Shown here: piece by piece, positions 25,203 through 33,992 of the stretch
Layout: each line of letters begins with the position of its first letter
How positions within the stretch are numbered: the first letter of the stretch is position 1
Assembly (NCBI RefSeq): GCF_001667885.1
Contig: NZ_LZJW01000075.1
Span: 124,001 to 188,000, forward strand
Reading direction: 5' to 3'
Source of the DNA: Mycobacterium scrofulaceum
GTDB taxonomy: Bacteria; Actinomycetota; Actinomycetes; Mycobacteriales; Mycobacteriaceae
DNA: 64,000 bases
Made by a program: the position numbers and the translations under genes
The notes under the pieces: model-generated
Seen by the model: only the letters and a program-made list of their open reading frames with translations
What the model was told of the DNA's origin: nothing
Database searches by the model: none

Positions 25203-26461
25203 CCCGGTTGTCCGATCTGGGCGGAGTTGCGCGGCGGTCCGGCGATCGGTCCGTACAGCAGCTCTTTGAGCAGATCGGAGTTGATCAGCAGCTGCGGATT
25301 TCCGTACCCCACCGGGTCCGCGCCGATGTCGGCGATCAATTGCGGTGGCGCGGTATTGAACGGCAGCGACGGCAGACCCACGCAGCGCGGACCGCCCGTC
25401 GCCGCAACCTTGGGCAGGTTCGTCGGATACCGATAACGTTCGGCACCCCAGACAAGACTCGCCGAGATGTTGATACTGGGTTCCGACAGTGGCGCCGCGT
25501 GCGATAGGCGTACGAGTCCGCCGAAAGCGCAGGTAAGCGCGGGGTTGTACTCATTGGTCAGATCGGTGGTTGGCACCAGCAGATGCATGACGTTCGTCAG
25601 CGGTTGGCGGTTCGCCGACAGGACGTCGTTGCCGATGTCGGCCAAGCCGATCGTGCTGATCAGCAACGCATCCAGGTTGTGCTGCTCATCGACAATCGTC
25701 TTGCTGATTCGGGTCGCGTTAGCCGCGGTCTTCACCAGGTCGGGTGCCGCGTCGGCATAGGCGTTGGCTACCGCCGGTAAGACCGAGAAGTCATGACGGA
25801 ACGCGGGCAGGCTCGGCTCCAGCTTGGCCAGGAACGAATCCAGGTCACTAAGGGACTGCCCAAGCTGCGGGCCCCGCCCGCTGAACGCTTGGGCGAGGGC
25901 GCCCAGCGACTCGTTGAGCTTCGGCGGGTCGATGTGGCTGAGCACCGAAACCAGTTGCTGGAACACGGTATTGATTTCGACCATGACGTGCTGGCCTTGC
26001 AGCGTCTGGCCCCCGTGCAGACGCTGGGCCGCGGGCTGGGCGGGCTCCACCAGCTGGACGGACTTCGCGCCGAACACCGTCGACGACGCGATGTCGACGA
26101 GCACGTTGCTGGGGATGAAGCGCAATTGCGACGGGTCCATCGCCAGATGAATGGCGGCCTCGCCGTTGGGCAGCGGCTCGATCGAGGAGACCTTGCCCAC
26201 CTGCACGCCGCGCATCTTGACCTTGGCGTCGGGATTCATGACAAGGCCGGCTCGTTGCGAGATCACCGTCACCGGCACGGTTTCGGTGAAGGAGCCCTGA
26301 AACAGACCGACCGCCACGGCGAAAATCAAGCCAATGATGAGAACCGTGGCCAACCCGATCAGGGGCGGCAGGTAATGCCTTCCGGCCGGCGGACGCGCAT
26401 GGCCGGTGCGCACAGGTCGGCCGGCGACCGCGCCGCGACCCGCTGGCACACTCTGCGTCAT
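25199..26461 (-). CDS. mceA: Mce-family protein MceA
   Basis: A 420-residue first Mce subunit. A proline/arginine-rich cytoplasmic head is followed by a membrane helix (LIGLATVLIIGLIFAVAVGLF) and the Mce domain (RAGLVMNPDAKVKMRGVQVGKV). The helical domain includes the family segments VEINTVFQQLVSVL and ANAYADAAPDLVKTA. From memory the whole sequence looks nearer Mce4A (IPSN...FGAKSVQ, YPTNLPKV...GGPRC.GLP) than Mce1A. A GGAGGT ribosome site precedes the ATG. The gap to yrbEB is about 20 bases. Confidence 0.93.
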   Translation of the reverse strand: MTQSVPAGRGAVAGRPVRTGHARPPAGRHYLPPLIGLATVLIIGLIFAVAVGLFQGSFTETVPVTVISQRAGLVMNPDAKVKMRGVQVGKVSSIEPLPNGEAAIHLAMDPSQLRFIPSNVLVDIASSTVFGAKSVQLVEPAQPAAQRLHGGQTLQGQHVMVEINTVFQQLVSVLSHIDPPKLNESLGALAQAFSGRGPQLGQSLSDLDSFLAKLEPSLPAFRHDFSVLPAVANAYADAAPDLVKTAANATRISKTIVDEQHNLDALLISTIGLADIGNDVLSANRQPLTNVMHLLVPTTDLTNEYNPALTCAFGGLVRLSHAAPLSEPSINISASLVWGAERYRYPTNLPKVAATGGPRCVGLPSLPFNTAPPQLIADIGADPVGYGNPQLLINSDLLKELLYGPIAGPPRNSAQIGQPG

Positions 26462-26480
26462 TGCCGTACCACCTCCTTTG

Positions 26481-27326
26481 CTAACCGGACAGGTTGAAGT
26501 TGCCGTTCGTACCGTAAATAGACAGCGAAACCAACAGCGTTACCGACACCACGACGATGAGCGAGGTGCGCACCGCGTTGCCGGTGGCGTTGCCCACGCC
26601 GGCAGGGCCACCCGAAGCGAAATAGCCGTAATAGGTGTGGATGAGCAGGATGGTGAGCGCCATCAAGATGGCCTGCAGGAACGACCACAACAGGTCGATC
26701 GGGTTCAGGAACGTGTTGAAGTAGTGCTGGTATAAACCCTGCGACTGTCCGAGCAAGAACGTCGTGGTGAACTGGCTGGCCACGAACGACAAGATCACGG
26801 CAATCGCGTACAACGGCGTGATCGCCAGCATGCCCGCCAGAATCCTGGTGCTCACCAAGTAGGCAACCGGCCGAATTGCCATGCTCTCCAACGCATCGAC
26901 TTCCTCGTTGATCCGCATGGCACCCAGCTGGGCGGTCACCCCGGCGCCGAAGGTGGCCGCCAGGCCGATCCCGGCCACCACCGGTGCCGCGATGCGCACG
27001 TTGATGAACGCGGACAAGAAACCCGTCAGCGCCTCGATGCCGATATTGCCCAGCGAGGTGTAGCCCTGAATCGCCAGCGTGCCGCCGGCCGCCAGCGTCA
27101 GGAACCCGACGATCACGACCGTTCCGCCGATCATCGCCAAAGTGCCCGCGCCCATGCTGATCTCGGCGACCAATCGAACGACTTCGCGTGTGTAGCGGGT
27201 AGCCGCGAAGGGCACTCCGGCGAGCGCCCTGCCGTAGAACAGGGTGTGGTCGCCGATCCGCCCCATCAAGGCGACCGGCCTCTCGAGTTGGCGGGTCAGT
27301 CGCGGATATGTTGCCCTCAGCGCCAT
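26481..27326 (-). CDS. yrbEB: YrbE-family Mce permease subunit B
   Basis: A 281-residue MlaE/YrbE-type integral membrane protein with about six hydrophobic segments. Characteristic segments are LGAMRINEEVDALESMAIRPVAYLVSTR, the EQ-loop-like cytoplasmic element, and GFLSAFINVRIAAPVVAGIGLAATFGAGVTAQ. It pairs with YrbEA to form the membrane core of the Mce importer. The ATPase MceG is not encoded here and must act in trans, as is normal in mycobacteria. Lies 9 bases after yrbEA. Confidence 0.94.
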   Translation of the reverse strand: MALRATYPRLTRQLERPVALMGRIGDHTLFYGRALAGVPFAATRYTREVVRLVAEISMGAGTLAMIGGTVVIVGFLTLAAGGTLAIQGYTSLGNIGIEALTGFLSAFINVRIAAPVVAGIGLAATFGAGVTAQLGAMRINEEVDALESMAIRPVAYLVSTRILAGMLAITPLYAIAVILSFVASQFTTTFLLGQSQGLYQHYFNTFLNPIDLLWSFLQAILMALTILLIHTYYGYFASGGPAGVGNATGNAVRTSLIVVVSVTLLVSLSIYGTNGNFNLSG

Positions 27327-27335
27327 TGACAGCCC

Positions 27336-28154
27336 CTATTTCGCCGTCATCTTGATGCCGATCGCGGTGACCACCACGTTGACGACAAACAGGGACATGA
27401 AGGCGTAAACGACGGTTTCGTTCACCGCGTTGCCGACGGCCTTGGCACCCCCGCCGGTGATCGACAGGCCGCGATAGCAGGCGACCAAGCCGGCGATGAG
27501 GCCGAAAAGCGCTGCCTTGACACACGAGATGATCACCTCGGGCACGCCGGTGAGCAAGGTGATACCCGCGGCGAACGCGCCGGGATTGACGTCTTGGACG
27601 AACACCGAAAACACGTAGCCGCCCAGTACGCCGATGATGACCACGAGGCTGTTGAGCAAGAACGCGACCAGTCCGGAAGCCAACATGCGCGGTGTGACCA
27701 GCCGTTGCACCGGGTTGATGCCCAGCACCTCCATCGCGTCGATCTCTTCACGAATTGTTCGCGCGCCCAGGTCCGCACACATCGCCGTGGCGCCCGCGCC
27801 CGCCACGATCAAAACCGTGACCAGCGGCCCGAGCTGGGTGACCGCGCCGAACGCGGCACCCGCGCCGGACAGATCCGCCGCCCCCAGTTCGCGCAGAAGG
27901 ATGTTGAGCGTGAAGCTGACGAGGACCGTGAACGGAATCGCGACCAACAGGGTGGGAGCCAGCGACACCCGCGCGACAAACCAGGACTGCTCCAAGAACT
28001 CCCGCCACTGGAACGGCCGGCGGAAGGCGAACTTCACCGCGTCGGCGGACATGGCGAACAGAGCCCCGACGGCCTGCATAGCCCCCGACATGTCGAACTT
28101 CAGTTTCAGCTGCGGCAGTCCCGCTGACCAGTGGTCGGCGCCCTTAGTCGCCAT
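27336..28154 (-). CDS. yrbEA: YrbE-family Mce permease subunit A
   Basis: A 272-residue MlaE/YrbE permease and first gene of the operon. The ARTIREEIDAMEVLGINPVQRLVTPRML loop is the signature of the family, and FRRPFQWREFLEQSWFVARVSLAPTLLV marks the N-terminal part. Compared by memory, it is very close to YrbE4A. The ATG at 28154 follows within 27 bases of an inverted repeat (28180-28194), so transcription of the eight-gene importer probably starts there. Confidence 0.94.
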   Translation of the reverse strand: MATKGADHWSAGLPQLKLKFDMSGAMQAVGALFAMSADAVKFAFRRPFQWREFLEQSWFVARVSLAPTLLVAIPFTVLVSFTLNILLRELGAADLSGAGAAFGAVTQLGPLVTVLIVAGAGATAMCADLGARTIREEIDAMEVLGINPVQRLVTPRMLASGLVAFLLNSLVVIIGVLGGYVFSVFVQDVNPGAFAAGITLLTGVPEVIISCVKAALFGLIAGLVACYRGLSITGGGAKAVGNAVNETVVYAFMSLFVVNVVVTAIGIKMTAK

Positions 28155-28535
28155 CGGCGCCAGCCCCTTTCCACGCTACGAGACTGACAGTCTTGTTGCC
28201 GCGCAGCGGCTGCGGTAGATTCGGCTGAACCGGCGAAGCCGAATGGTCGCGTCTGATGACGAAACGCCCAGCGGACGGCCGACATTCGGTCGGCGTGGCA
28301 GCGCTTCGAATCCTCACGCCGGTGCCTCCGTTCAATCGCGTGAGTTGGCGCCGCAAGGCAAAGTGCTCCGCGCCTTGAAGCGTTCGGCGATTATGACTCA
28401 TGCCGAGTCCAGGGGGAGCAAAAAACGCTTAACCGTTATGGAACAGTCCGTAACCTCAGGCACGGGGCTCCGAAAGCGGTTCCCGGCAACCACTACAGCG
28501 GGCCGTAATACCAACATAGACAAGCAGCTCCAGTC
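28155..28535. other. Long intergenic region upstream of the mce operon
   Basis: This 381-base stretch between the CoA-transferase stop and yrbEA holds no credible gene. It contains three inverted repeats: AGACTG-A-CAGTCT (28181-28193), ATTCGGCT-N10-AGCCGAAT (28219-28244) and GCCGAC-N5-GTCGGC (28278-28294). The first is placed like an operator; the other two could form hairpins in a leader or end the upstream transcript. AT content rises in the far part (28380-28530). Confidence 0.6.
28180..28194. promoter_or_regulatory. Inverted repeat at the mce operon promoter
   Basis: AGACTG-A-CAGTCT is a perfect 6-bp inverted repeat. Read as GAGACT-GAC-AGTCTT, it matches the window-wide GAGAAT-N3-ATTCTC element at 9 of 12 positions, so it may be a variant of the same operator or the site of a different regulator. 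It begins 26 bases upstream of yrbEA. Confidence 0.45.
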
Positions 28536-29741
28536 TTAAGTGACGGCACCGGCCGTCTTGAGCTCGATGATGCGATCCCAATCGAGGCCGAGTTCCAGCA
28601 GTATTTCGTCGGTCTGCTCAGCGAATCCGGGTGCCGGACCGGTCTGCGGCGCCGCGACATCGAACTGAACCGGGTTGGCCACCAGTTCCAGCTCGCCCGC
28701 GCGGACCATGTATTCATTGGCCCGGATCTGCGCGTCCTCGGCCGCCTGCAGCGTGTCTTGCACCGGCGCCCACGGTCCCGCCAGCGTGGCGAACCGTTCG
28801 CTCCACTCGGCCAGCGTGCGAGCCGCGATGGCCTTGGTCAAGAGCTCGACCGCCTCCGCGGTGTTGGCGGCGATCTCCTCGACGGTCGCGAAGCGCGGAT
28901 CGTCGGCCAGTTCCGGCAGATCGACGTGCCGACACACGTCGGCCCAGAACTTGGTGGGCTGCATCATCACGAAGGAGATGTACCGGCCGTCCGAGGTCGT
29001 GTACAGGCCCACCAACGGATTGTTGGGTGCGCCATGCACTCCCGGTGGCGGGGCCTCGAGTCGCTGCCCGAGATGGTTCGTGAGCGCGACCGTGTGCCCC
29101 ATCGACCACAGGCCGCTGCCGAGCAGCGACACATCGACGACCGACGGTTCTCCCGTGCGTTCGCGCTTGAGCAATGCCGCCGCGATGCCCCCGGCGAGGT
29201 TGGTGCCGGAGATGGTGTCGCCGTAGGCCGGTCCGGGCGGCGCGATCATCCCCGGCATCCCCGCCGGGGTGATGGTCGCGGCGGTTCCGGCCCGGCACCA
29301 GAACGCGGTCATGTCGTAGCCGCCCTTCTGCGACTCGGCGCCACGCGGCCCGAGCGCGCTGCCGCGGGCGTAGACGATGTTCGGGTTGACCGTACGAATG
29401 TCGTCGACGTCGATGCCGAACTTCTTCCGGTGAGCGGGAAGGAAGCTGGTGAGGAACACGTCCGAGCGGCGGGCCAGCTCGTAGAGCACTTCCTTGCCCT
29501 CGGGCACCGACATGTCCAGTCCGATGCTGCGCTTGCCGCGGTTCGCGTGTTCGATGTTGGGGTTCGGATCCCCTTCGACGCGCAACATTCCGGTCTGCCG
29601 CAGGCCGCGTTGCGGATCGCCGGTCACCGCGTGCTCGACCTTGACGACGTCGGCGCCCCACTCGGCCAGCACGGCGCCCGCCGACGGGACGAACCCGTAC
29701 ATGGCGACTTCCAGGACGCGGATGCCCTCGAGCGGCCTCAC
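28536..29741 (-). CDS. CaiB/BaiF family III CoA-transferase
   Basis: A 401-residue family III CoA-transferase. It opens MRPLEGIRVLEVAMYGFVPSAG and has EWGADVVKVEH, the NRGKRSIGLD turn, and KGGYDMTAFW, whose aspartate aligns with the catalytic Asp of formyl-CoA and carnitine CoA-transferases. It lacks the GHDINY motif of racemases seen at 2046, so transfer of CoA between acids is more likely than epimerisation. The GTG start overlaps the aldehyde dehydrogenase stop (GTGA). The pair would oxidise an aldehyde and activate the resulting acid. Confidence 0.88.
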   Translation of the reverse strand: MRPLEGIRVLEVAMYGFVPSAGAVLAEWGADVVKVEHAVTGDPQRGLRQTGMLRVEGDPNPNIEHANRGKRSIGLDMSVPEGKEVLYELARRSDVFLTSFLPAHRKKFGIDVDDIRTVNPNIVYARGSALGPRGAESQKGGYDMTAFWCRAGTAATITPAGMPGMIAPPGPAYGDTISGTNLAGGIAAALLKRERTGEPSVVDVSLLGSGLWSMGHTVALTNHLGQRLEAPPPGVHGAPNNPLVGLYTTSDGRYISFVMMQPTKFWADVCRHVDLPELADDPRFATVEEIAANTAEAVELLTKAIAARTLAEWSERFATLAGPWAPVQDTLQAAEDAQIRANEYMVRAGELELVANPVQFDVAAPQTGPAPGFAEQTDEILLELGLDWDRIIELKTAGAVT

Positions 29742-31252
29742 GCCGGGGCCCCCAGCGCCGGCACCGCGTAGGTCTTGCGCTCCAAGAATTCCTCGAGGCC
29801 GGCCACCCCCATCTCGCGGCCCACCCCCGATTGCTTGAAGCCCCCGAACGGGCTGTCGGCTCCGAAGTAGTTGCCGCCGTTGATCGAGAACGAGCCGGTG
29901 CGGATCCGGCGCGCCACCGCCAGCGCCCGGTCCTGATCGCGGCTGAAGACGGCTCCCGCAAGGCCGTAAATCGAGTTGTTCGCGATGCGGACCGCGTCGT
30001 CGTCATCGTCGAAGGCGATGACCACGAGCACCGGCCCGAAGATCTCGTCCTGCGCGATCTCGCTGTCGGGATCGACGTTGGTGAGGAGCGTGGGTGCATA
30101 GAAGTAGCCCGGATCCAACCGCTTGCCGCCGGTAACCAGGGTCGCCCCGGCGGCGACGGCCCGCTGGACCATCCCGTCGACCTTGTCCCGCTGGCGCTCG
30201 TTGATCAGCGGCCCCATATAGGTCTTGGGATCGGCCGGGTCGCCGTGGCGGACCTTCGCGAAGTTCTGCGCGATCAGTTCGACGATCTCGTCGTGGTGCG
30301 ACCGGGGCACCAACAGCCGCGAGGTCAACGCGCAGCCCTGGCCCGCGTGGGTCACCATGCTGAACGCCGCGAACATGGCCGCCCCGGCGAAGTCGGCATC
30401 GTCGAGCACGATCGCCGCCGACTTGCCCCCCAGCTCCAGGAAGACGCGCTTGACCGTCTCGCTCGCGGCGGCCATGATTTTGCGCCCCACCGCCGTCGAA
30501 CCGGTGAAGGTGACGACGTCGACGTCGGGACTGGTGGTCAGGGCCTCACCCGCCTCGGGACCCGAGGAGCTGAGGACGTTCACCACGCCGTCGGGGATGT
30601 CGGTGTGGCTGGCGATCAACTCGCCGAGGGCCAGCGTGATCAACGGGGTGTCCGGTGCGCCCTTGAGGACCACGGTGCACCCCGCCGCCAGCGCCGGGGC
30701 CAGCTTGGCCAGCGCCAGCTGGTTCGGGTAGTTGTAGGCGATGATCGCCGCTACCACCCCCGCGGCTTCCTTTTCCACCCAACGGCGATGCCGCATGCCC
30801 CGCGATTCTTTCTCGCCGAGGTCCTCGGAGAACTGATAGCGCCGAAGCAGATCGGCGTAGAAGCGCACGATGCCGATCGGCTCATCGAGCTGGGCGCCCT
30901 GCGTCAGCGCTCGGGTCGCGCCGACCTCGGCGATGGTCAGCTCACGCAATTCTTCGGCGTGGTCGATCAGCGCCCGGTGCAGCTGGTCGAGGCAGCGGAC
31001 CCGCAAGTCGACGTCGGTGGACCACCCGGTGGTATCGAACGCGCGTCGGGCGGCCGCGATCGCCGCTTCGGCCTCCGCCGCACCGGCGTCCGGGGCATGC
31101 CCGATGACGGCGCCGGTGGCGGGATTGCTGGACGGGAAGGTTCTGTCGGCGGTGACCAGCCGGCCACCGATCAGGAGTCGACGGGATACGTGTGACTCAG
31201 GCGCGGCATCCGCGATGGTCGCGGCGGGTGCTGCCGTGTCCTGGGCAGGCAT
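29738..31252 (-). CDS. NAD(P)-dependent aldehyde dehydrogenase
   Basis: A 504-residue aldehyde dehydrogenase. It shows NYPNQLALAKLAPALAAGCTVVLKGAPDTP, the cofactor loop TFTGSTAVGRKI, the catalytic glutamate in LELGGKSAAIVLDD and the nucleophilic cysteine in THAGQGCALTSR. It should oxidise an aldehyde, perhaps produced by the P450s, to a carboxylic acid. It leads an operon with the CoA-transferase and has a GATAAT-N3-ATTCTC site 28 bases upstream. Divergent from the SDR-ferredoxin-P450 operon. Confidence 0.93.
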   Translation of the reverse strand: MPAQDTAAPAATIADAAPESHVSRRLLIGGRLVTADRTFPSSNPATGAVIGHAPDAGAAEAEAAIAAARRAFDTTGWSTDVDLRVRCLDQLHRALIDHAEELRELTIAEVGATRALTQGAQLDEPIGIVRFYADLLRRYQFSEDLGEKESRGMRHRRWVEKEAAGVVAAIIAYNYPNQLALAKLAPALAAGCTVVLKGAPDTPLITLALGELIASHTDIPDGVVNVLSSSGPEAGEALTTSPDVDVVTFTGSTAVGRKIMAAASETVKRVFLELGGKSAAIVLDDADFAGAAMFAAFSMVTHAGQGCALTSRLLVPRSHHDEIVELIAQNFAKVRHGDPADPKTYMGPLINERQRDKVDGMVQRAVAAGATLVTGGKRLDPGYFYAPTLLTNVDPDSEIAQDEIFGPVLVVIAFDDDDDAVRIANNSIYGLAGAVFSRDQDRALAVARRIRTGSFSINGGNYFGADSPFGGFKQSGVGREMGVAGLEEFLERKTYAVPALGAPA

Positions 31253-31280
31253 TCCGACCCCCTCATGTGGTGACGGTCAC

Positions 31281-31295
31281 GATAATTTCATTCTC
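31281..31295. promoter_or_regulatory. GATAAT-N3-ATTCTC operator-like site (one mismatch)
   Basis: It matches the exact GAGAAT-N3-ATTCTC palindrome at 11 of 12 positions and lies 28 bases upstream of the aldehyde dehydrogenase start. A second imperfect copy, at 31458, faces the divergent operon. Confidence 0.55.
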
Positions 31296-31457
31296 TTCCC
31301 CGGCGAATCTTACATTCGCATCTCGATAATTCAAGAAACTCTCAGGAATGCCACTGGGCCGCTGACCAGCGACACAAGCGCCACCGGGCTGCCGGGCCAC
31401 CCAGTTCGACGCAGGCCAAACAGTATTTCCCGGGCTCATTGCAACCCACTCCGCCGG

Positions 31458-31472
31458 GAGAGTAGGGTTCTC
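31458..31472. promoter_or_regulatory. GAGAGT-N3-GTTCTC operator-like site (two mismatches)
   Basis: It matches the shared palindrome at 10 of 12 positions and lies 60 bases upstream of the SDR start at 31533. Together with the 31281 copy it gives the 280-base divergent promoter region one candidate operator per direction. Confidence 0.42.
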
Positions 31473-31532
31473 ATAATTGCAAGCGACGTTCTTTGTGGCT
31501 GAGACGGTCACCGATGGATTAGGGGCCTCAAC

Positions 31533-32234
31533 GTGAAGACTGCGGTGGTCACCGGCGGCGGATCCGGCATCGGGCTCGCCGTCGCGCAACGCCTGCGCGC
31601 CGACGGTCTGGACGTCGCCACCATCGACCTCCGGCCGTCCGACGGCGACCACTCGTTCACCGCCGACGTCACCGACCGAGCTCAGGTGGACGCGGCCTTC
31701 GGGGCGATCCGCGCCATGCTGGGGCCGGTCACCGTTCTCGTCAACGCCGCCGGCCTGGACGGGTTCAAGCGATTCAACAACATCACGTTCGAAGACTGGC
31801 AGCGCGTGATCGACGTCAACCTCAACGGCGTCTTCCACACCATCCAGGCGGTGCTGCCCGACATGATCGAGGCGAAGTGGGGACGCATCGTCAACATCTC
31901 CTCGTCGAGCACCCATTCCGGCGCCCCCTATATGAGTCATTACGTGGCGGCCAAGTCCGCGGTCAACGGGCTCACCAAATCCTTGGCGCTCGAGTACGGG
32001 CCCAGCGGCATCACGGTCAACGCCGTGCCACCGGGCTTCATCGACACCCCGATGCTGCGCGCCGCCGAGAAGAACGGATATCTGGGCAGCATCGACGAGA
32101 CCATCGCCCGAACGCCGGTGCGCCGCATGGGCAAGCCCGAAGACATCGCCGCGGCGTGCGCCTTCCTGGTGTCCGAGGAGGCCGGCTACATCACCGGCCA
32201 GATCTTGGGCGTCAACGGCGGTCGCAACACCTGA
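31533..32234 (+). CDS. Short-chain dehydrogenase/reductase
   Basis: A 233-residue classical SDR. The N-terminal cofactor motif is TGGGSGIG, NAAG follows at about residue 75, and the catalytic Ser, Tyr and Lys lie in NISSSSTHSG and SHYVAAKSAVNG. The C-terminus ITGQILGVNGGRNT is FabG-like. An aspartate at the end of the second strand (TIDLRPSDGD) suggests NAD(H). It probably oxidises a hydroxyl group made by the adjoining P450. First gene of an operon with ferredoxin and P450. GTG start. Confidence 0.92.
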   Translation: MKTAVVTGGGSGIGLAVAQRLRADGLDVATIDLRPSDGDHSFTADVTDRAQVDAAFGAIRAMLGPVTVLVNAAGLDGFKRFNNITFEDWQRVIDVNLNGVFHTIQAVLPDMIEAKWGRIVNISSSSTHSGAPYMSHYVAAKSAVNGLTKSLALEYGPSGITVNAVPPGFIDTPMLRAAEKNGYLGSIDETIARTPVRRMGKPEDIAAACAFLVSEEAGYITGQILGVNGGRNT

Positions 32235-32285
32235 GCCGTCGCGCCCCTCGAGGATTGTCGGCAAATCAATTCGCAAGGAGACACC

Positions 32286-32480
32286 GTGAAGGTCTGGGTC
32301 GATCCGGAACGCTGCCAGGGTCACACTCTGTGCTCGATGATCGCACCGGATTCGTTCGAACTCAGCGACATCGACGGTAGTTCGTCGGCCATCGACGAAG
32401 TGGTCCCGGCCGATCGGGAGGACCAGGTTCGCGAAGCGGCGCAATCGTGCCCGGAGCAGGCCATCATCATCACCGAATGA
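32286..32480 (+). CDS. [3Fe-4S]-type P450 ferredoxin, CxxHxxC variant
   Basis: A 64-residue ferredoxin with Cys10-x2-His13-x2-Cys16 and Cys55-Pro. This is the mycobacterial CxxXxxC...CP pattern in which the variable residue, here histidine, replaces the fourth cluster cysteine. It is placed between an SDR and a P450 and preceded by AAGGAGA, so it should donate electrons to the P450 at 32502. It is one of four such ferredoxins in the window, whose variable residues are His, Phe, Asn and His. Confidence 0.93.
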   Translation: MKVWVDPERCQGHTLCSMIAPDSFELSDIDGSSSAIDEVVPADREDQVREAAQSCPEQAIIITE

Positions 32481-32501
32481 CGCGTAAAGGGAGACGAACC
32501 G

Positions 32502-33866
32502 TTGAGTGTCGACGACGTGGTCAGCGATAGCGACCGCAAGAAGAAGCGGTATCAGTTCGAGCGGCATTCCGCGGAATACCGGTCGAACTTCAAGGCCATC
32601 ACCGAAGAGATGCACGCGAAGTGCCCGATGGCCTGGAGCGACACCTACGGCGGCCACTGGGTGGCGGCCGGCAGCCATGAGGTGTTCGAACTCGCTCGCT
32701 GCCCCGCGGTGTCCAACGATCACGATGTCAACAACCAACGGCGCGGCTACAAAGGCATCTCCATTCCGACTGCCAGCCGGATCAACGGGGTGCGCGGCGG
32801 CATCCTGGAGATGGACGACCCCGAGCACCGCATCTACCGCAACGTGCTCAACCCCTATCTGTCGCCGGCAGCCGTCAAGCGTTGGAAGCCGTTCATCGAC
32901 GACGTGACTCGTGCCTGCCTCGACGAGAAGATCGAGGGCGGCGAGATCGACTTCGTCGACGACCTGGCCAACGTCGTGCCGGCGGTGCTGACACTGGCCA
33001 TGCTCGGCATCCCCCTGAAGAACTGGCAGATGTACAGCGAGCCGACCCATGCGGCCGTGTACACGCCCGAGCATTCCCCGGACATCCAGCGTGTGACGGA
33101 GATGCACCGGCAGATGGGGCTCGACCTGGTCAACAACATGATCGAGATTCGCGAGAACCCGCGGCCCGGCATCGTCAATGCGCTGCTCGAGATGCGCATC
33201 GACGGCGAACCCGCCCCGGATCTCGAGATCCTCGGCAACCTCGGGCTGGTGATCGGCGGCGGCTTCGACACCACGACGGCGCTGACCGCCCATTCGCTGG
33301 AATGGCTCTCGGAGCACCCCGACCAACGCGAGCTGCTTAGCGAGCAACGCGACACCCTGCTCGACCCCGCGACCGAGGAATTCCTGCGGTACTTCACGCC
33401 GGCGCCCGGCGACGGCCGAACCTTCTCCGACAACGTCGAGCTCGACGGCACTCAGTTCAAAGAGGGTGAGCGGTTGTGGATCTCGTGGGCCATGGCGAAC
33501 CGTGACCCAGCGGTGTTCAAGGACCCCGACGAGATCATCCTGGACCGGAAAGGCAACCGCCACTTCAGTTTCGGTCTCGGCGTCCACCGATGCATCGGAT
33601 CCAACGTCGCGCGCACGGTGTTCAAATCGATGCTGACGGCGGTTCTCGATCGAATGCCCGACTACCGGTGTGACCCCGACGGCACCATTCACTACGAGAC
33701 CATCGGCGTCATCCAGGGCATGCGCAAACTGCCGGCCACCTTCACCCCCGGCCGCAGAGTGGGGGCCGGCCTGGACGAGACGCTGGAGAAGCTACAGCGG
33801 ATCTGCGACGAGCAGGAACTCGCCCGACCGATCACGGAGCGCAAGGAAGCCGCGGTAATCGATTAG
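32502..33866 (+). CDS. Cytochrome P450
   Basis: A 454-residue P450 starting at TTG with an AAGGGAGA ribosome site. The I helix reads IGGGFDTTTALTAH, the ExxR is in TEEFLRYF, and the heme loop is FSFGLGVHRCIGSN with the axial cysteine. The N-terminus is longer and more charged than in the other three P450s here, and the PTASRIN.VRGGILEMDDPEH segment sets it apart, so it belongs to a different P450 family. It probably works with the upstream ferredoxin and SDR in hydroxylation then oxidation of one substrate. Confidence 0.93.
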   Translation: MSVDDVVSDSDRKKKRYQFERHSAEYRSNFKAITEEMHAKCPMAWSDTYGGHWVAAGSHEVFELARCPAVSNDHDVNNQRRGYKGISIPTASRINGVRGGILEMDDPEHRIYRNVLNPYLSPAAVKRWKPFIDDVTRACLDEKIEGGEIDFVDDLANVVPAVLTLAMLGIPLKNWQMYSEPTHAAVYTPEHSPDIQRVTEMHRQMGLDLVNNMIEIRENPRPGIVNALLEMRIDGEPAPDLEILGNLGLVIGGGFDTTTALTAHSLEWLSEHPDQRELLSEQRDTLLDPATEEFLRYFTPAPGDGRTFSDNVELDGTQFKEGERLWISWAMANRDPAVFKDPDEIILDRKGNRHFSFGLGVHRCIGSNVARTVFKSMLTAVLDRMPDYRCDPDGTIHYETIGVIQGMRKLPATFTPGRRVGAGLDETLEKLQRICDEQELARPITERKEAAVID

Positions 33867-33992
33867 TTGGGCTCGCTACGTCACCCCGGCGACGGCCGAA
33901 CGCGGACTGCTCCAATTCTTTCGAGTAGCCCTGTTCAGGGTGGCCGCGCCTTATATTGGCCCGAGCGCGTATGCAGAGATGGGAGAGCATCG

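Noticed and set aside
28155..28535. KstR or KstR2 binding sites upstream of the mce operon
   Set aside because: No TnnAACnnGTTnnA or AnCAAGnnCTTGnT match was found by eye in the promoter region, so control by the cholesterol regulators is not supported.
31263..33692. An 809-codon open frame on the minus strand across the SDR, ferredoxin and P450 genes
   Set aside because: It is antisense to three genes with clear motifs, has low-complexity His/Arg/Val/Gly-rich composition typical of GC-rich shadow frames, and shows no domain.
33929..33940. CCCTG-TT-CAGGG hairpin downstream of the P450 at 32502
   Set aside because: The loop would be too small unless two pairs open, and no T-run follows. It was too weak to call a terminator.
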